The translations under genes were made by a program, and so were the position numbers. The notes beneath the pieces are model-generated. The model did no database searches. It saw nothing but the letters and a program-made list of their open reading frames with translations, and was not told the origin of the DNA. This document shows, one piece after another, positions 48,801 through 55,308 of a stretch of DNA of 64,000 nt. The stretch is from Takakia lepidozioides (taxonomy: Eukaryota > Streptophyta > Takakiopsida > Takakiales > Takakiaceae). Position 1 is the first letter of the stretch. Each line of letters starts with the position of its first letter. The stretch is taken from assembly GCA_030704615.1 (NCBI GenBank), contig CM060732.1, positions 72,643,053 through 72,707,052 of the forward strand. Direction: 5' to 3'.

Positions 48801-51800
48801 TCCAAGCACATGCTCACCTTTGCTGCATAATCTTCTGATCTTGTGCTACCAAGGACCTCGAAAATCAGCCGCAACTCCATGGAGCAGAAATAGTTGAGAC
48901 AGGGGTGCAACTGTTTGCGGGCCCACCTCAAAGCTACATACCAGTGTTGAAGTTCAAGTTCTATATCCTTTGCAAGCACCTGCAAGCCCCTCAATCCAGA
49001 GACTGTCTTTGCAAATTCAGAGAAGCAGAAATGGCCACAGGCATGAAGCTCCAAGATAGAACCAACAAGCTGCTCCACCACGTTCACTTGCTCAATGAAC
49101 TCTTTTGTAGCCTCCTGTGTTGTGTCCAAGTTGGCTGCATCTTGAAAACCCCAATCACAAACTCTGTTAATTTGCAGTCAGGCTAGTCGTGTAATCTAAC
49201 ATAAGCTTAATGGGTTTAGCTAACTTCCTTTGGTGGAATTTAAAAAATTAAGTCATCTGTGATGAAGCCTGTTAAAATAATCTAGTGTTCCCTTAAATGG
49301 CATGTTTGATTGAGCAAAGGAAACATAGTTCAAGAGAAATTATTTGCACCTGCTGAAAGAATTTCATAGTTCCTGGTTTGCGCCTTGCACGAGCTCACCA
49401 CTAACCGGGCACGACTGCGGAGGTCCTGCAAGTCTGCCATACTGTACACACATTTTTCTACAGAGTTTACAGACTGAGGAGTCTCTGACTGGGAGGTTGA
49501 GATCGAATCGCCAGGGTCAACACATATCAGCTTGAGGTTGCAAGCCATGTTAGCCACAGTGAAATGATACTGCCCACCCTTGAGAATACGCTTCATGTGA
49601 TCTCTCATCATAAGTCCCCGATTGGCCACAGTTGCCAGAAATTGACGAATCCCATCAATCAAATGCCTCAGATCTTCATTCAAATTCTCCTGCAGAAAGG
49701 TAATGAGAGGCCCTGATTCTGCGATTTGTTTTAATGCAAGCTCCTCCCCCTCCCAGAAGAAGGCCAAGATAGCCTTCCCCTCTTGCTTATGAATGTCATG
49801 GAACTGCTTCAGTGAGCATCCAGCTTCGCAGTCCCTTCGAATCCTCCCAATCTTAGTTAGATAATCTCTGCAGCCATCTGTAATATCAAACATTTTGGCA
49901 ACTTTTGGCAAAGCTTTGGCCAGTTCCTTCTTTTCTTTGATGGCCACCCATGCTTGTATCAACTCCACAATATTCAAATCTTTGCTGCGAATTAGACTCT
50001 TCAAAAAGTGTTGCGGCTTGGAGTCATTCAGACCCAGCAGTTTCCTAGCCAAATCAAACTCCGTCTCTACATGATTTGAAGCCACCCCCTGCCACAAATA
50101 GCAAACTCTTTCCATATTGATTCTTTGTAAGTCACTATTGCACCCCAAGTAGGTTTTCAGCTCATTTTTGTACATATCAACACATTGGGGCACCAAAATG
50201 GAGGCAACCATCGAAAAACTACATGTGCTTCTGTCAGACGCTGGAGGGGGACTCCCCATGCTAGTGCTAGAAGTGGGACAGTCAGTGTCATCAGAAAGGA
50301 CACCATGAGAAAAAGTTTTAAGGGAATACTCTAGGAAGACATTCCTAAACACTTGAGACTTATGCAGCACTAAAATGGGATCCAAATAAGAGAACAGGGC
50401 TTTGTGAGTCTCTGCTGGCCAGTGATCAGATTTGGCCATGGCTTCAGTCAAAGTCAGGTCCCCCCAGGTGCCCCTCAACTGAGCTAGCCACTCATACCAC
50501 CCCTCCAACCCTTGGCATGGGATGCCTTTCTCCTTCAAAGAACTGCAAAGCTCAAGAAGTATGTCACATGCTCTCAACCTCATTCTGTAGACATCAAGTT
50601 CAGTCTGGGCACAGTCGAGGGCAATGAGGGCATCTTTCATTCCTCGTATGTTGAGAATCTTGTGCCAGGCTCCACTTTGCAGCACGATATCTGCCAACCG
50701 TAGAACTATACTTCCTCGCCCTAGCAAGATGCCCAGTTTTCTAGATGCAGTTTCCAGTTTCATATATAACTGGTGCTGTTGGATGGAGAGAGCGCAGTTT
50801 TCTATTTGCAAGAGGCATGTTGCAAATTTTGAATCTGAGATGGTTTCAATTGGTTTTTGTTCCAGAAGGTCTTGCAAGACATTTTTGGATGTTGTGTCAA
50901 TTGCATCCAAGAGAGCTCGACAAAGGTCTTCCTGCATCCTGTCCACCAGAAACATACAAGTTAAAGAAAAAATTTTAGACAGACCAAACAATTTATTTCT
51001 AGCAGGTGTGCTGTACTTCCCAACTTCTATCACCTGCATTACATTTTCAGAACCTATGGGTAGATCACCAACCGCGATACTTACTGTTCTCCAATGGTCA
51101 GAGTCCCCTGCTGAGTTTGACTGCAAATGCTTTGCAAGACCTGCCAACCAACTTTATCCAGGTCAGGCAGTGCTGTTGATGCATGCTGAACTTCCTGGTT
51201 AATAAAGGCAACGGCGGCCTCCCGGTAGTGCATCTTAATAGAATTGTGCAAAAGGTGACCAATTTGGTTCGAATCCTTGAGAAATCTTGGCAGGCTCAGA
51301 CACTGCTGCTGGCTCTGCGATACGGCCAATGAAGTTAGGAAGTCAGCCATGTGCCCAGAGGACTCGAGGCCTGCATCGAAGATTTCTGCCACGGCTTGAA
51401 AAAAATACAGTGGAGAGAGAACAGGGGACAGCACTCCTTCCATGGGCAACTCAGAAGCCAGTCTTTGAGCAACTGCAAGTAGCCAGATCCTCAGGAAATC
51501 ATGTTTCCTATGCTCCAGACAGTTTTTGCTGGTCTCAGATGGGGCCAAGGTTGTCACAATCTTTACTATTGCAAGCTTTCCCATTTCCTGAAACTTTGCA
51601 TTCTGCGTTCTGGCAAGTGTTTGGAGAAGACGAACTTCATTCGACAACAGAGGGATCTTAAAAGTGTGGGGGCACAGAATGAAGTTCTCCAGGCCCTTCA
51701 GGAAAGGAGAATTCACAGTTCTAAGGTGGCCATCTCGGAGTTCTGGATTTCCTTCCAGTGCCAGAACTTCCAACAAAAGATTTCCAGCATTCTCTCTGAA

Positions 51801-53284
51801 GCTTTGCGCCAGATATGATGGCATATCGGGTATCGACTTCAATGCTATCTCCAGATGTTTCCTTCTCAAAGGGCCTTCCTGCCGGGCCAGCTGGCAGTAC
51901 CATGCCCGCATTGCTTCTCCCTGTGCTGATGCAATCTCTTGGAAGTTGAAATCAGATAAAGGGGAATCTCCAGCATTACTCAGCCACAGTCGGAGGGCAG
52001 ATGCTGCTTGCAAGAAAGATGGGGCAGTGGGTGCTGCCCGCAGGGCCACTTTGGCTGCATTTCCTTTGAGCATCTTCGTAGACAGCCTTGCACACTCCAT
52101 AAGATGCTGGATTGCTTGACTGTAGTCTTTGTTGACTTTTTCTTGCTCGGCATCACTGTGGATGTCAAGACACATAGGATTCCAGCTGTCTAGGAAGCTC
52201 CATGAAGGATCCAAGTTACTAAGTATGCTCAAATGATCGATCCACTCGAAGGAAAAGGGTGAAACATGCTGAACTACAAGTGCAACTCCCTTCTGGAATG
52301 TGGTCCGTAATAACTCAGGAACCGACATCTGGCCCCCAGATACCAGCATGTATTTCTGTAAAGCTGCCAGGACGTCAACATAAGTACTGAAAAGCCTTTC
52401 CCTGCCACATGCTTCAGATGTCCTGAAAAATCCAAGGATGTCAATCCATGCAAGGCAAATTAAAGCTGTCTTTCCTCCCTGCAGTGAGTTCATCTGATTC
52501 AGGTCACAAGGATTGATTCCCCCTAACTCATGACGAGCCCACTTCTGCATGAGCTCCAGAATTCCAACAGGATTCATTGTGATAATGCGTTTGATGTTTC
52601 TTGGTCGGTGATGACGATATTCCTGAACACACTCCTCAATGTTCATAGGGTCAGCAAAATCAACAATTTTTGTCAAAACAGCCAACCACATGTCAACGGG
52701 AAGGTTTTCTCCCGCCAATAGATCCCCTTGGGCAGAAACCACATCAACCTGCATTCTTGCTCGTCGGATATCTACTGCTCTGTTCACAACAGACATGGAT
52801 TCCGGTTTCAATTGGTTTTTAATTGAATTGATCGCTTGCGCAACTCTGTTACCCGAGTTGTTTGCTCCACGCCCTACAGGCACACTGAATTGGTAGGAGA
52901 TAATACGCAGATGTTGGCCCAGGTCAGTTTGTACTGGGGGTGAACTCCAGCTGTTGTAAGGAAGCTGAAAATTCTCCAGACTACTGCGCCCAAGGGCTAT
53001 CTTGTGAATCACTGGTGGTGCAGATCTTTTGCTTCGTGAAGATTCACCTACAGTCTGCAAACAAGCATCCGGGAATACATGAAGCCAACATAAGGGTACT
53101 GAAGTAAAGGTAAACTGTGAAATCGAGGAGGAACAATCACCCGCACTGTTTAAATATGGAGGTACATCCAGCTAAAACGCATCAGCACGGCTAGTAGCCT
53201 CACCTGGTGGAGCTCCGCCGTCACAGCTACCACAGATTGGGGGGCAACCAAACAAAACCGGAAAAAATTGGCGTCGAGATCCAT
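18771..53284 (-). CDS. RNF213-like: RNF213 (mysterin)-like giant AAA+ E3 ligase with RZ finger and no RING
   Basis: Twenty-three exons join with consistent phase and GT/AG sites: 53284-53204, 53054-51085, 50938-49350, 49134-47978, 47669-46422, 46120-45468, 45178-44969, 44868-44769, 38456-38343, 35621-35094, 34513-34362, 33912-33448, 32897-32819, 32149-32036, 31225-30897, 30501-27999, 27725-27458, 24385-23575, 22683-22356, 20774-20607, 20484-20251, 20110-19728, 19080-18771. The total is 13,794 bases, about 4,598 codons, near the roughly 5,200 of human RNF213. Order: helical arm, AAA+ core (Walker A GETGCGKT and GKPGSGKT; Walker B AFLDEIN and [12 protein letters not shown]), E3 shell, RZ finger, C-terminal helices. 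RNF213 is a cytosolic ubiquitin ligase linked in animals to lipid droplets, vascular disease and antibacterial ubiquitylation. The start could instead be the in-frame ATG at 53371, and the stop is not found. Confidence 0.9.
19466..19515 (-). mobile_element. LINE B tail fragment (divergent)
   Basis: ATGAAATGGTGCTTTATAAC followed by GTCCGCGAAGG is the reversed 3' end of LINE B. It lies in the intron between exons 22 and 23. Confidence 0.6.
20120..20236 (-). mobile_element. Two nested LINE B 3' ends filling the intron between exons 21 and 22
   Basis: Two successive tails (AAATGAAATGAAAGGGTACT at 20121 and AAATGAAATGGTACTTTATG near 20200) occupy most of a 139-bp intron. They lie in the same sense as the host gene and supply the pyrimidine-rich tract in front of the exon 22 acceptor. 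Confidence 0.8.
21058..21900 (-). mobile_element. LINE B fragments, 5'-truncated and rearranged
   Basis: Tail repeats at 21058 and 21116 are followed by antisense LINE B coding sequence. The right part (21421-21900) gives, on the minus strand, [16 protein letters not shown] and [15 protein letters not shown], matching upstream parts of the same ORF. Several copies appear joined. Confidence 0.7.
22750..23262 (+). mobile_element. LINE B 3' end with intact zinc-knuckle coding part
   Basis: The open frame reads [40 protein letters not shown], then [20 protein letters not shown] and [20 protein letters not shown]. The C-x2-C ... H ... C arrangement resembles the C-terminal zinc knuckle of many LINE polymerases. 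It ends with GCGGACGTTATAAAGTACC and the TTTCA-type tail. 5'-truncated. Confidence 0.85.
24412..24776 (+). mobile_element. LINE B 3' end abutting exon 18
   Basis: Starts at the GCCTATCCAGGTTGCACAGG part of the zinc-knuckle coding sequence, has internal frame damage and a 13-base G run, and ends in two successive TTTCATTTC tails. It begins only about 27 bases upstream of the exon 18 acceptor. Confidence 0.8.
24777..24879 (+). pseudogene. U6: U6 snRNA retropseudogene (5' part of a U6-LINE B chimera)
   Basis: Nearly the whole plant-type U6 RNA is present: 5' stem CCCTTCGGAGAC, then GATAAAATTGGAACGATACA, GAGAAGATTAGCATGGCCCC, GCGCAAGGATGACACGCACA (here with ACGCAAGG) and CGAGAAATGG. The ACAGAGA and AGC elements used in splicing catalysis are intact. 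Only a few substitutions separate it from the usual plant sequence. Upstream lies a LINE tail, not a pol III promoter (no USE or TATA), and downstream LINE B coding sequence follows directly after the terminal T stretch. So this is a reverse-transcribed copy, not a working gene. Confidence 0.92.
24880..25440 (+). mobile_element. LINE B 3' part of the U6-LINE B chimera
   Basis: Directly after U6 the sequence enters LINE B at ACATCACATCCAAACAGGAT and runs through [40 protein letters not shown] and [10 protein letters not shown], with a deletion near 25240, to the tail GACGTTATAAAGCACC at about 25415. U6 at the 5' end and LINE at the 3' end is the arrangement expected from template switching during target-primed reverse transcription. 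Confidence 0.85.
25441..26402 (+). mobile_element. LINE B fragment with longer 5' part, interrupted by a 77-bp LINE A insertion
   Basis: The frame gives [40 protein letters not shown] and [20 protein letters not shown] before interruption at 26017-26093. LINE B then resumes ([20 protein letters not shown]-like) to the tail near 26395. A short separate tail piece lies at 25441-25490. Confidence 0.8.
26017..26093 (-). mobile_element. 77-bp 5'-truncated LINE A 3' end inserted in LINE B
   Basis: The stretch is the reverse complement of the last 76 or so bases of LINE A (43882-43958), with about one difference by eye. It is flanked by 19-base direct repeats CCTACAATTTACGGATAGA at 25998-26016 and 26094-26112, a clean target-site duplication. 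Confidence 0.92.
26405..27424. mobile_element. Cluster of short LINE B 3' ends in both orientations
   Basis: Plus-strand piece 26405-26610. Minus-strand pieces 26665-26735, 26737-27010, 27018-27060, 27120-27180 and a minimal tail at 27394-27424. Each minus piece starts with ATGAAATGG...TATAACGTCC. These lie in the intron between RNF213-like exons 17 and 18. Confidence 0.75.
27458..27725 (-). CDS. RNF213-like exon 17: RZ-type zinc finger
   Basis: The exon encodes [20 protein letters not shown] followed by [20 protein letters not shown]. The ligand pattern C-x-C-G-H ... C ... C-x2-C followed by PIGG is the RZ finger found in RNF213 and ZNFX1. In human RNF213 this finger is needed for its RING-independent ligase activity. 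The Cys and His positions appear intact. The exon joins exon 16 at phase 0 and exon 18 at phase 1. Confidence 0.9.
27999..30501 (-). CDS. RNF213-like exon 16: E3 shell, 834 residues, no RING visible
   Basis: A single 2,503-base exon covers the part of the protein where animal RNF213 carries its RING finger. I read through all cysteines: pairs such as [10 protein letters not shown] and [12 protein letters not shown] occur, but no C-x2-C ... C-x-H ... C-x2-C array is present. The fold region itself is long and helical. The RZ finger follows in the next exon. Loss or primary absence of RING is therefore what the sequence shows, assuming no exon was missed. Confidence 0.75.
30897..35621 (-). CDS. 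RNF213-like exons 10-15: AAA5/6 region and linker to the E3 shell
   Basis: Exon 10 starts [20 protein letters not shown] and contains [20 protein letters not shown], the typical arginine-bearing sensor stretch after an AAA Walker B. Exons 11 and 12 carry [40 protein letters not shown] and [15 protein letters not shown], all close to the conserved RNF213 core. Exon 13 (79 bases) is placed by phase and by ATP-ring-like sequence. Exon 14 has [13 protein letters not shown]. Exon 15 has [19 protein letters not shown] and [15 protein letters not shown]. All junction phases agree. Confidence 0.85.
31292..31947 (+). mobile_element. LINE A internal fragment with deletion, itself hit by LINE B
   Basis: 31292-31440 matches LINE A reverse transcriptase around 42530-42690 (TTCATCAATCAACTCCT, then GCCCTTATGTTTCCAGATGA). 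The next bases jump to LINE A 43268, a deletion of about 577 bases. A LINE B end (31563-31750, minus) sits inside, and LINE A resumes with ATGAAGTTAGGCAGAAAACT to about 31947. Confidence 0.8.
31563..31750 (-). mobile_element. LINE B 3' end inserted in the LINE A fragment
   Basis: Begins with ATGAAATGGTGCTTTATAAC and runs to CTCATAGTGGAAGAC. The flanks suggest a short duplication of TGAAAATGAA, a sequence complementary to the LINE B tail repeat, as expected if the tail anneals to the nicked target. Confidence 0.8.
33139..33195 (-). mobile_element. Minimal LINE B tail
   Basis: AAATGAAATGAAATGAAATG followed by GTACTTTATAATGTCCGCGG; about 57 bases, in the intron between exons 12 and 13. Confidence 0.75.
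35668..36480 (-). mobile_element. Three LINE B 3' ends in tandem
   Basis: Copies start at 35668, 36125 and 36226, each with the ATGAAATGG tail. The first reads on the minus strand [40 protein letters not shown] and [20 protein letters not shown]. Confidence 0.8.
36755..38110 (-). mobile_element. LINE B copies, including a divergent subfamily
   Basis: 36755-37275 is a standard antisense LINE B end. 37300-38110 contains diverged relatives: two parallel blocks near 37690-37850 and 37855-38000 share CCCCAGATTTGATATTAGAG-like and CTCAATCTCCA stretches, so a segment of about 165 bases is duplicated. Confidence 0.65.
38343..45178 (-). CDS. RNF213-like exons 7-9: AAA4-like ATPase unit split by a 6.3-kb intron
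   Basis: Exon 7 (45178-44969) has Walker [18 protein letters not shown]. Exon 8 (44868-44769) has [19 protein letters not shown]. Exon 9 (38456-38343) has Walker [21 protein letters not shown]. Phases 2, 0 and 0 match. The intron between exons 8 and 9 holds the near-complete LINE A nested in LINE B. Key Walker residues (K, D, E) are intact, so this unit should be active. Confidence 0.9.
38583..39104 (-). mobile_element. LINE B pieces; right one is the 3' half of the copy split by LINE A
   Basis: Small tails at 38583 and 38733. From about 38785 a longer antisense LINE B runs to TCTATCCGTAAATT (39091-39104) and is interrupted there by LINE A. It resumes at 43959. Confidence 0.8.
39428..40396 (+). 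pseudogene. LINE A ORF1, interrupted by one in-frame stop, with three tandem 47-residue repeats
   Basis: The frame before and after the TAA at 39725-39727 is the same, so ORF1 is whole except for that stop. The N-terminal part reads [40 protein letters not shown]. After the stop comes [20 protein letters not shown], then three repeats beginning [31 protein letters not shown] and [20 protein letters not shown] (about 39939-40310). LINE ORF1 proteins usually bind the element RNA. No CCHC knuckle is visible. ORF1 overlaps ORF2 by 109 bases in another frame. Confidence 0.75.
40288..43530 (+). CDS. LINE A ORF2: APE endonuclease and reverse transcriptase
   Basis: 1,080 codons. Endonuclease part (about 20-280): [21 protein letters not shown], and [10 protein letters not shown], the catalytic metal-binding Glu, Asp-Asn and Asp-His motifs of the exonuclease-endonuclease-phosphatase fold. 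Reverse transcriptase (about 540-820): [95 protein letters not shown] and [12 protein letters not shown], where the catalytic box is FADD. No RNase H domain is seen. The frame stops at 43530, whereas the natural end lies in the next frame. Confidence 0.92.
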   Translation: MQNGWPSRSNHKLPRRQTIHTQRAGLRLATFNFSGLTNQRKQLEVGQVLRTNDIHICAGQETWETSDKLVGDVIGYKWAGKMCTLKAASAKRGQKGVGFFVRDFLFDNCEIINKGLRYEHSIWLKLNLKGGMSTKDLFVGCVYMPTEGTLSADADKAFEDVKLDCASFLAKGQVVLLGDFNARVGKGIHQDDIIGPFGEDELNSNGRRLINCLEELQLLTLNNRTRGDQVQWTREKSQTGERSIVDYIIMDKILFPQCANVLIDRTDIGTSDHFLVWTEIKRCFPTTKRSVKRSIRKWRIEKFHNEEVKAEYVQALQEALPHFVQSLQELQSRSVNARNEVERAVDSWESFVSSVADKIIGRKLIVCGRAVNWWTNEIKLKIAERRALYKECCNLETNSELWARYYQLRKDINQLVRSQKKLYWDKLYSEINSNHHGGNDKKFWLALQRLYKPKNGQQVQALKTTKGAVVTSSVDIVKTFETHYSILGRTSRSNSEGSSAEWRDTVGKTVPMIQNSPDELEYISMAYNAPISSSEIVEAIEHLNGYKAGGPDGIVNELIKHGGDPMIEALVLLFNLIWKTEMIPFRWRQGVIVNLYKKGDREEPGNYRGITLLNAVGKTFCRVISTRLEVDLESRGCFHEGQAGFRRNRGCVDHIFTLSQIIQGRKKEWKPTYVFFLDVKKAYDTVWRDGLWFRLWSCGIKGKMWRVVHNLYAHTKSCVTVKRQKSNFFDIDQGVAQGCILSPLLFNVFINQLLEDVSEGFGLRVGDTTIPALMFADDFAGIGETPTNLQELIDCAKRYFDLWGLEANVSKCAVVAFNDRGEGGSDLKWQWGSQEIPVLPSYTYLGVEFSSNCNWDAHIRKVVQTGKGKALGLTKFFHCRGVNSEVKKTMLCRVIRPALEYGSAICVFKSNQAKSLESIQVGVLKECMSACSKTANVAVRGEFGIPSLSSRRDEFKVRWWGQLQHMPNTRYPKLNDSISWKQDRPVKEAKSWQKRVEEILKDLDLDPQVLTLLDKSDLEAVVSSAISVAMRLSDENEVRQKTSLNLFPVCDMGEDILDDLKGLPTLGTRLKFKLREEAYL
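43527..43952 (+). pseudogene. LINE A ORF2 C-terminal zinc knuckle in a shifted frame
   Basis: This frame reads [20 protein letters not shown] then [14 protein letters not shown], a C-x2-C ... H ... C knuckle common at LINE polymerase ends. It joins ORF2 if one base is lost or gained near 43528, in REEAYL|NSKQKQ. A frameshift mutation is the simplest reading. Confidence 0.75.
43959..44400 (-). mobile_element. 5' half of the LINE B copy split by LINE A, plus a further LINE B tail
   Basis: Starts with the duplicated target TCTATCCATAAATT and continues antisense through the codons for the [10 protein letters not shown] region to about 44262. Then another tail (GATGAAATGAAATGGTGCTT) opens a second copy to about 44400. 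Confidence 0.8.
45468..47669 (-). CDS. RNF213-like exons 5-6: AAA3-like ATPase unit
   Basis: Exon 5 ends with a canonical Walker A ([20 protein letters not shown]) and the following [10 protein letters not shown]. Exon 6 opens with the Walker [21 protein letters not shown] and the family-typical [16 protein letters not shown]. The Walker B acidic pair D-E is intact, so ATP hydrolysis is expected. The intervening 300-bp intron carries nested LINE B tails (46163-46265). Confidence 0.9.
46163..46265 (-). mobile_element. Two nested LINE B tails in the intron between exons 5 and 6
   Basis: GAAATGAAATGAAATGGTAC followed after a few bases by a second AAATGAAATGGTGCTTTATG and GACGTCCGCGGAAAGCTC. Confidence 0.75.
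47978..49134 (-). CDS. RNF213-like exon 4: first AAA+ unit with partial Walker A
   Basis: The exon ends with [17 protein letters not shown], a Walker A-like loop (GLGKT). RNF213 contains six AAA units, of which only some bind or hydrolyse ATP; an early unit with a nucleotide-binding but non-canonical site precedes the two active ones. This exon fits that unit. A matching Walker B was not identified. Confidence 0.7.
49350..53054 (-). CDS. RNF213-like exons 2-3: N-terminal helical arm
   Basis: Two very large exons (1,970 and 1,589 bases) encode about 1,186 residues rich in helix-forming Leu/Ala/Glu, with no enzyme motif. Strong donors (GTAAGT at the end of exon 2) and CAG acceptors keep phase 2 to exon 3. 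In RNF213 an extended helical arm precedes the AAA+ ring; this region fits by position and size. Individual motifs are too divergent to recognise. Confidence 0.8.
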
Positions 53285-54630
53285 TGTAGCAGTACTTTGA
53301 CCACGGTGTGGTGCACAAATTCCAGGTTGGCCCTCTATTGAATGCACTCCATCATGTTCCATCTGGACCAATGTGCTTTCGCAAGTCGGGTGCTTGCAGG
53401 CTCAATTCTGCAACTTTGAAACATCTCCTGCAGATCAACCAACAATATATCAGCAAGACCGCAAAGGGAATGTTGCTCCAAATTAGCGACCGAACTCAAG
53501 CCTGGCACAATTTAACGCCATCACGAGAACCGATAGCAACCGGGACTTGGGCATTATCTAAAGGTCTCCCCAAACTGGGCACTGGAGTACTGACTTTAAA
53601 AGTCATAACTTGGGCTGCCTATCTCAGCACATTATGTGAAACAAGCTGGAAAAAAAGGATCCACATCTCCAATTTAGTGGACTGGACATGGCATTTAAAC
53701 TTTCCGATGCATAGTAATGGACCTACTACTGCAAGGAACTTTCAAGAAAGGATCGCCCAGTGCATTTTCTAGACGCTGCAAAAACCTATCCCTTTAGCCC
53801 AAATTTCATGGGAATAACAGGCCCTACATACGAATGTCCTAAGTCTATAAGTCAAACTCGCCTGATGTATGTGATACAGCCAAGCCTCCAGTCGCTGATA
53901 CTATTTCACGAATGCAATTCGCTGTGCACCCTCCTGCATGTGCAGCACCTACCCAACTTCGCATCTCCTCACCCCCAACTATACTTCTCCCTCACTCAGA
54001 ATTAGCACAACACTTTCAGATGATCCCCAACCAACTTCAGCACACGTACATGTGCTGACAGAGAGGAATTGAAGCATGCAGGCTGCGAGCTGTGCAAGTA
54101 ATGTACTGCAAAGTTGCCAAGTGATGCATGCGCGATCCCGAATTCACGAAGACGAAGACGAAGATCACCGGAAATCGAAAGAGTACGTCGCGACCGACGT
54201 GGCGCGGCCACAGAGCGCCGCCGTCTTGTTCAACTGAATCGCCGTTTACGCTGTTACGGCGCACCAGTACCTACCCACCTACCTATCTAGCTCGCCTTAT
54301 ACCATACGAATAGGTACCAGATACCTACGTAGAACTCGCATGTGCGAAAGCGTCCTACAAGAACTCGTGAGGGTAAACAGACCTATGACCGTTACGGTGC
54401 CTATGACCGACCACCCCATAACTGCTTCCGTCAGTCCTATGACCTGCGTCCCAAAAGTGCTCATTTTTTCCACCTGGCAAACAGTTATTCGATAAAATCA
54501 TGATTCATGGTAGGGCTTAAGGTTCGTACAAGCATTCTGATTGGTCCAACTTTGAACCCCTACAACCTTTTGTACTTCATGAAATCAAGTACTTCCAACT
54601 GTGTTGGAATGATGCGGAGGAGCAAGTAAG
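53285..54630. promoter_or_regulatory. 5' flank of the RNF213-like gene
   Basis: This should hold the promoter and 5' UTR of the giant gene. 54130-54310 is locally GC-rich (CGACCGACGTGGCGCGGCC) and could be a promoter core or an upstream exon, but I see no TATA box or named site. The in-frame ATG at 53371 is an alternative start (29 more residues). Confidence 0.35.
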
Positions 54631-54639
54631 TAGCCGAGT

Positions 54640-54705
54640 GTGGTTGGGTATTGTGCCTTGCCTGTGCATAACCTGGGTGATCTTGGGTTCAATCCTTCAA
54701 CATGG
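54640..54705 (+). repeat. tRNA-like sequence, probable SINE head
   Basis: TAGCCGAGTGTGGTTGGGTA resembles a pol III A box and CTTGGGTTCAATCCTTC a B box, about 50 bases apart. The arms do not fold into a proper tRNA and there is no acceptor stem, so a tRNA-derived SINE or pseudogene is likelier than a working tRNA. Confidence 0.5.
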
Positions 54706-55212
54706 GCCTTCAACCTTCCATTGGTCCCTCGAAGGGCTGTGTGTTGAGCAGTAGTCTGTAAATTCACTGGATGTTAAACAAGCGGCTAGTCGCGTAATGG
54801 CTCCACCCTAAAACTCCAAGTAGAAAATTTCCTTAAAATGTTATTGAGAGAAGATAATTACGTATTCACTACTTGGTAAATAGGGGCAGAAGCCCTGGAT
54901 TGAACTTTATTACAGATTATTTGAAGGGAAAAAAATCAAAACCCTTGATTGTAATTTATATTTTAAGCATGTTCTGCATAAGAGCATGTTTTGCATGTTC
55001 TATTTTCATGTACATTTTAAACATGTTCTGCATAAGAGGAACATTTATTTATTTATTCATTTATACAGCCGGGAGCAGACTGAGGGCCTGGCATGATGTG
55101 AATTAAGTAATCATGTATGATAATGCAAAAATGATATTTAATTATTAAATTATTGAAATGCTTGTTAAAATATTAACTAAAATATTGAGAATAACTAGCT
55201 GAAATATTAAAA
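54706..55212. other. AT-rich intergenic DNA with short repeats
   Basis: AACATGTTCTGCATAAGAG-like stretches occur twice (54965-54985 and 55019-55040). No gene seen. Confidence 0.4.
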
Positions 55213-55308
55213 TACTTGCTGAAAATCTGGCTGAAATATTGAGGGACTTGCTAAAAATCTGGCTGAAATACTGAGGGATTTGCTAAAAATCTGGCTGAAA
55301 TACTGAGA
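55213..55308 (+). repeat. Three tandem 32-bp repeats
   Basis: Units start at 55213, 55245 and 55277. The shared core is CTTGCTAAAAATCTGGCTGA followed by AATACTGAGGG, with one to three differences per unit. Confidence 0.85.

Noticed and set aside
54002-54264. Small gene upstream of the RNF213-like gene
   Set aside because: Frames in the GC-rich patch have no motif and overlap each other in different frames.
54640-54705. Functional tRNA gene
   Set aside because: A- and B-box-like motifs are present but no acceptor stem or proper anticodon arm can be folded.
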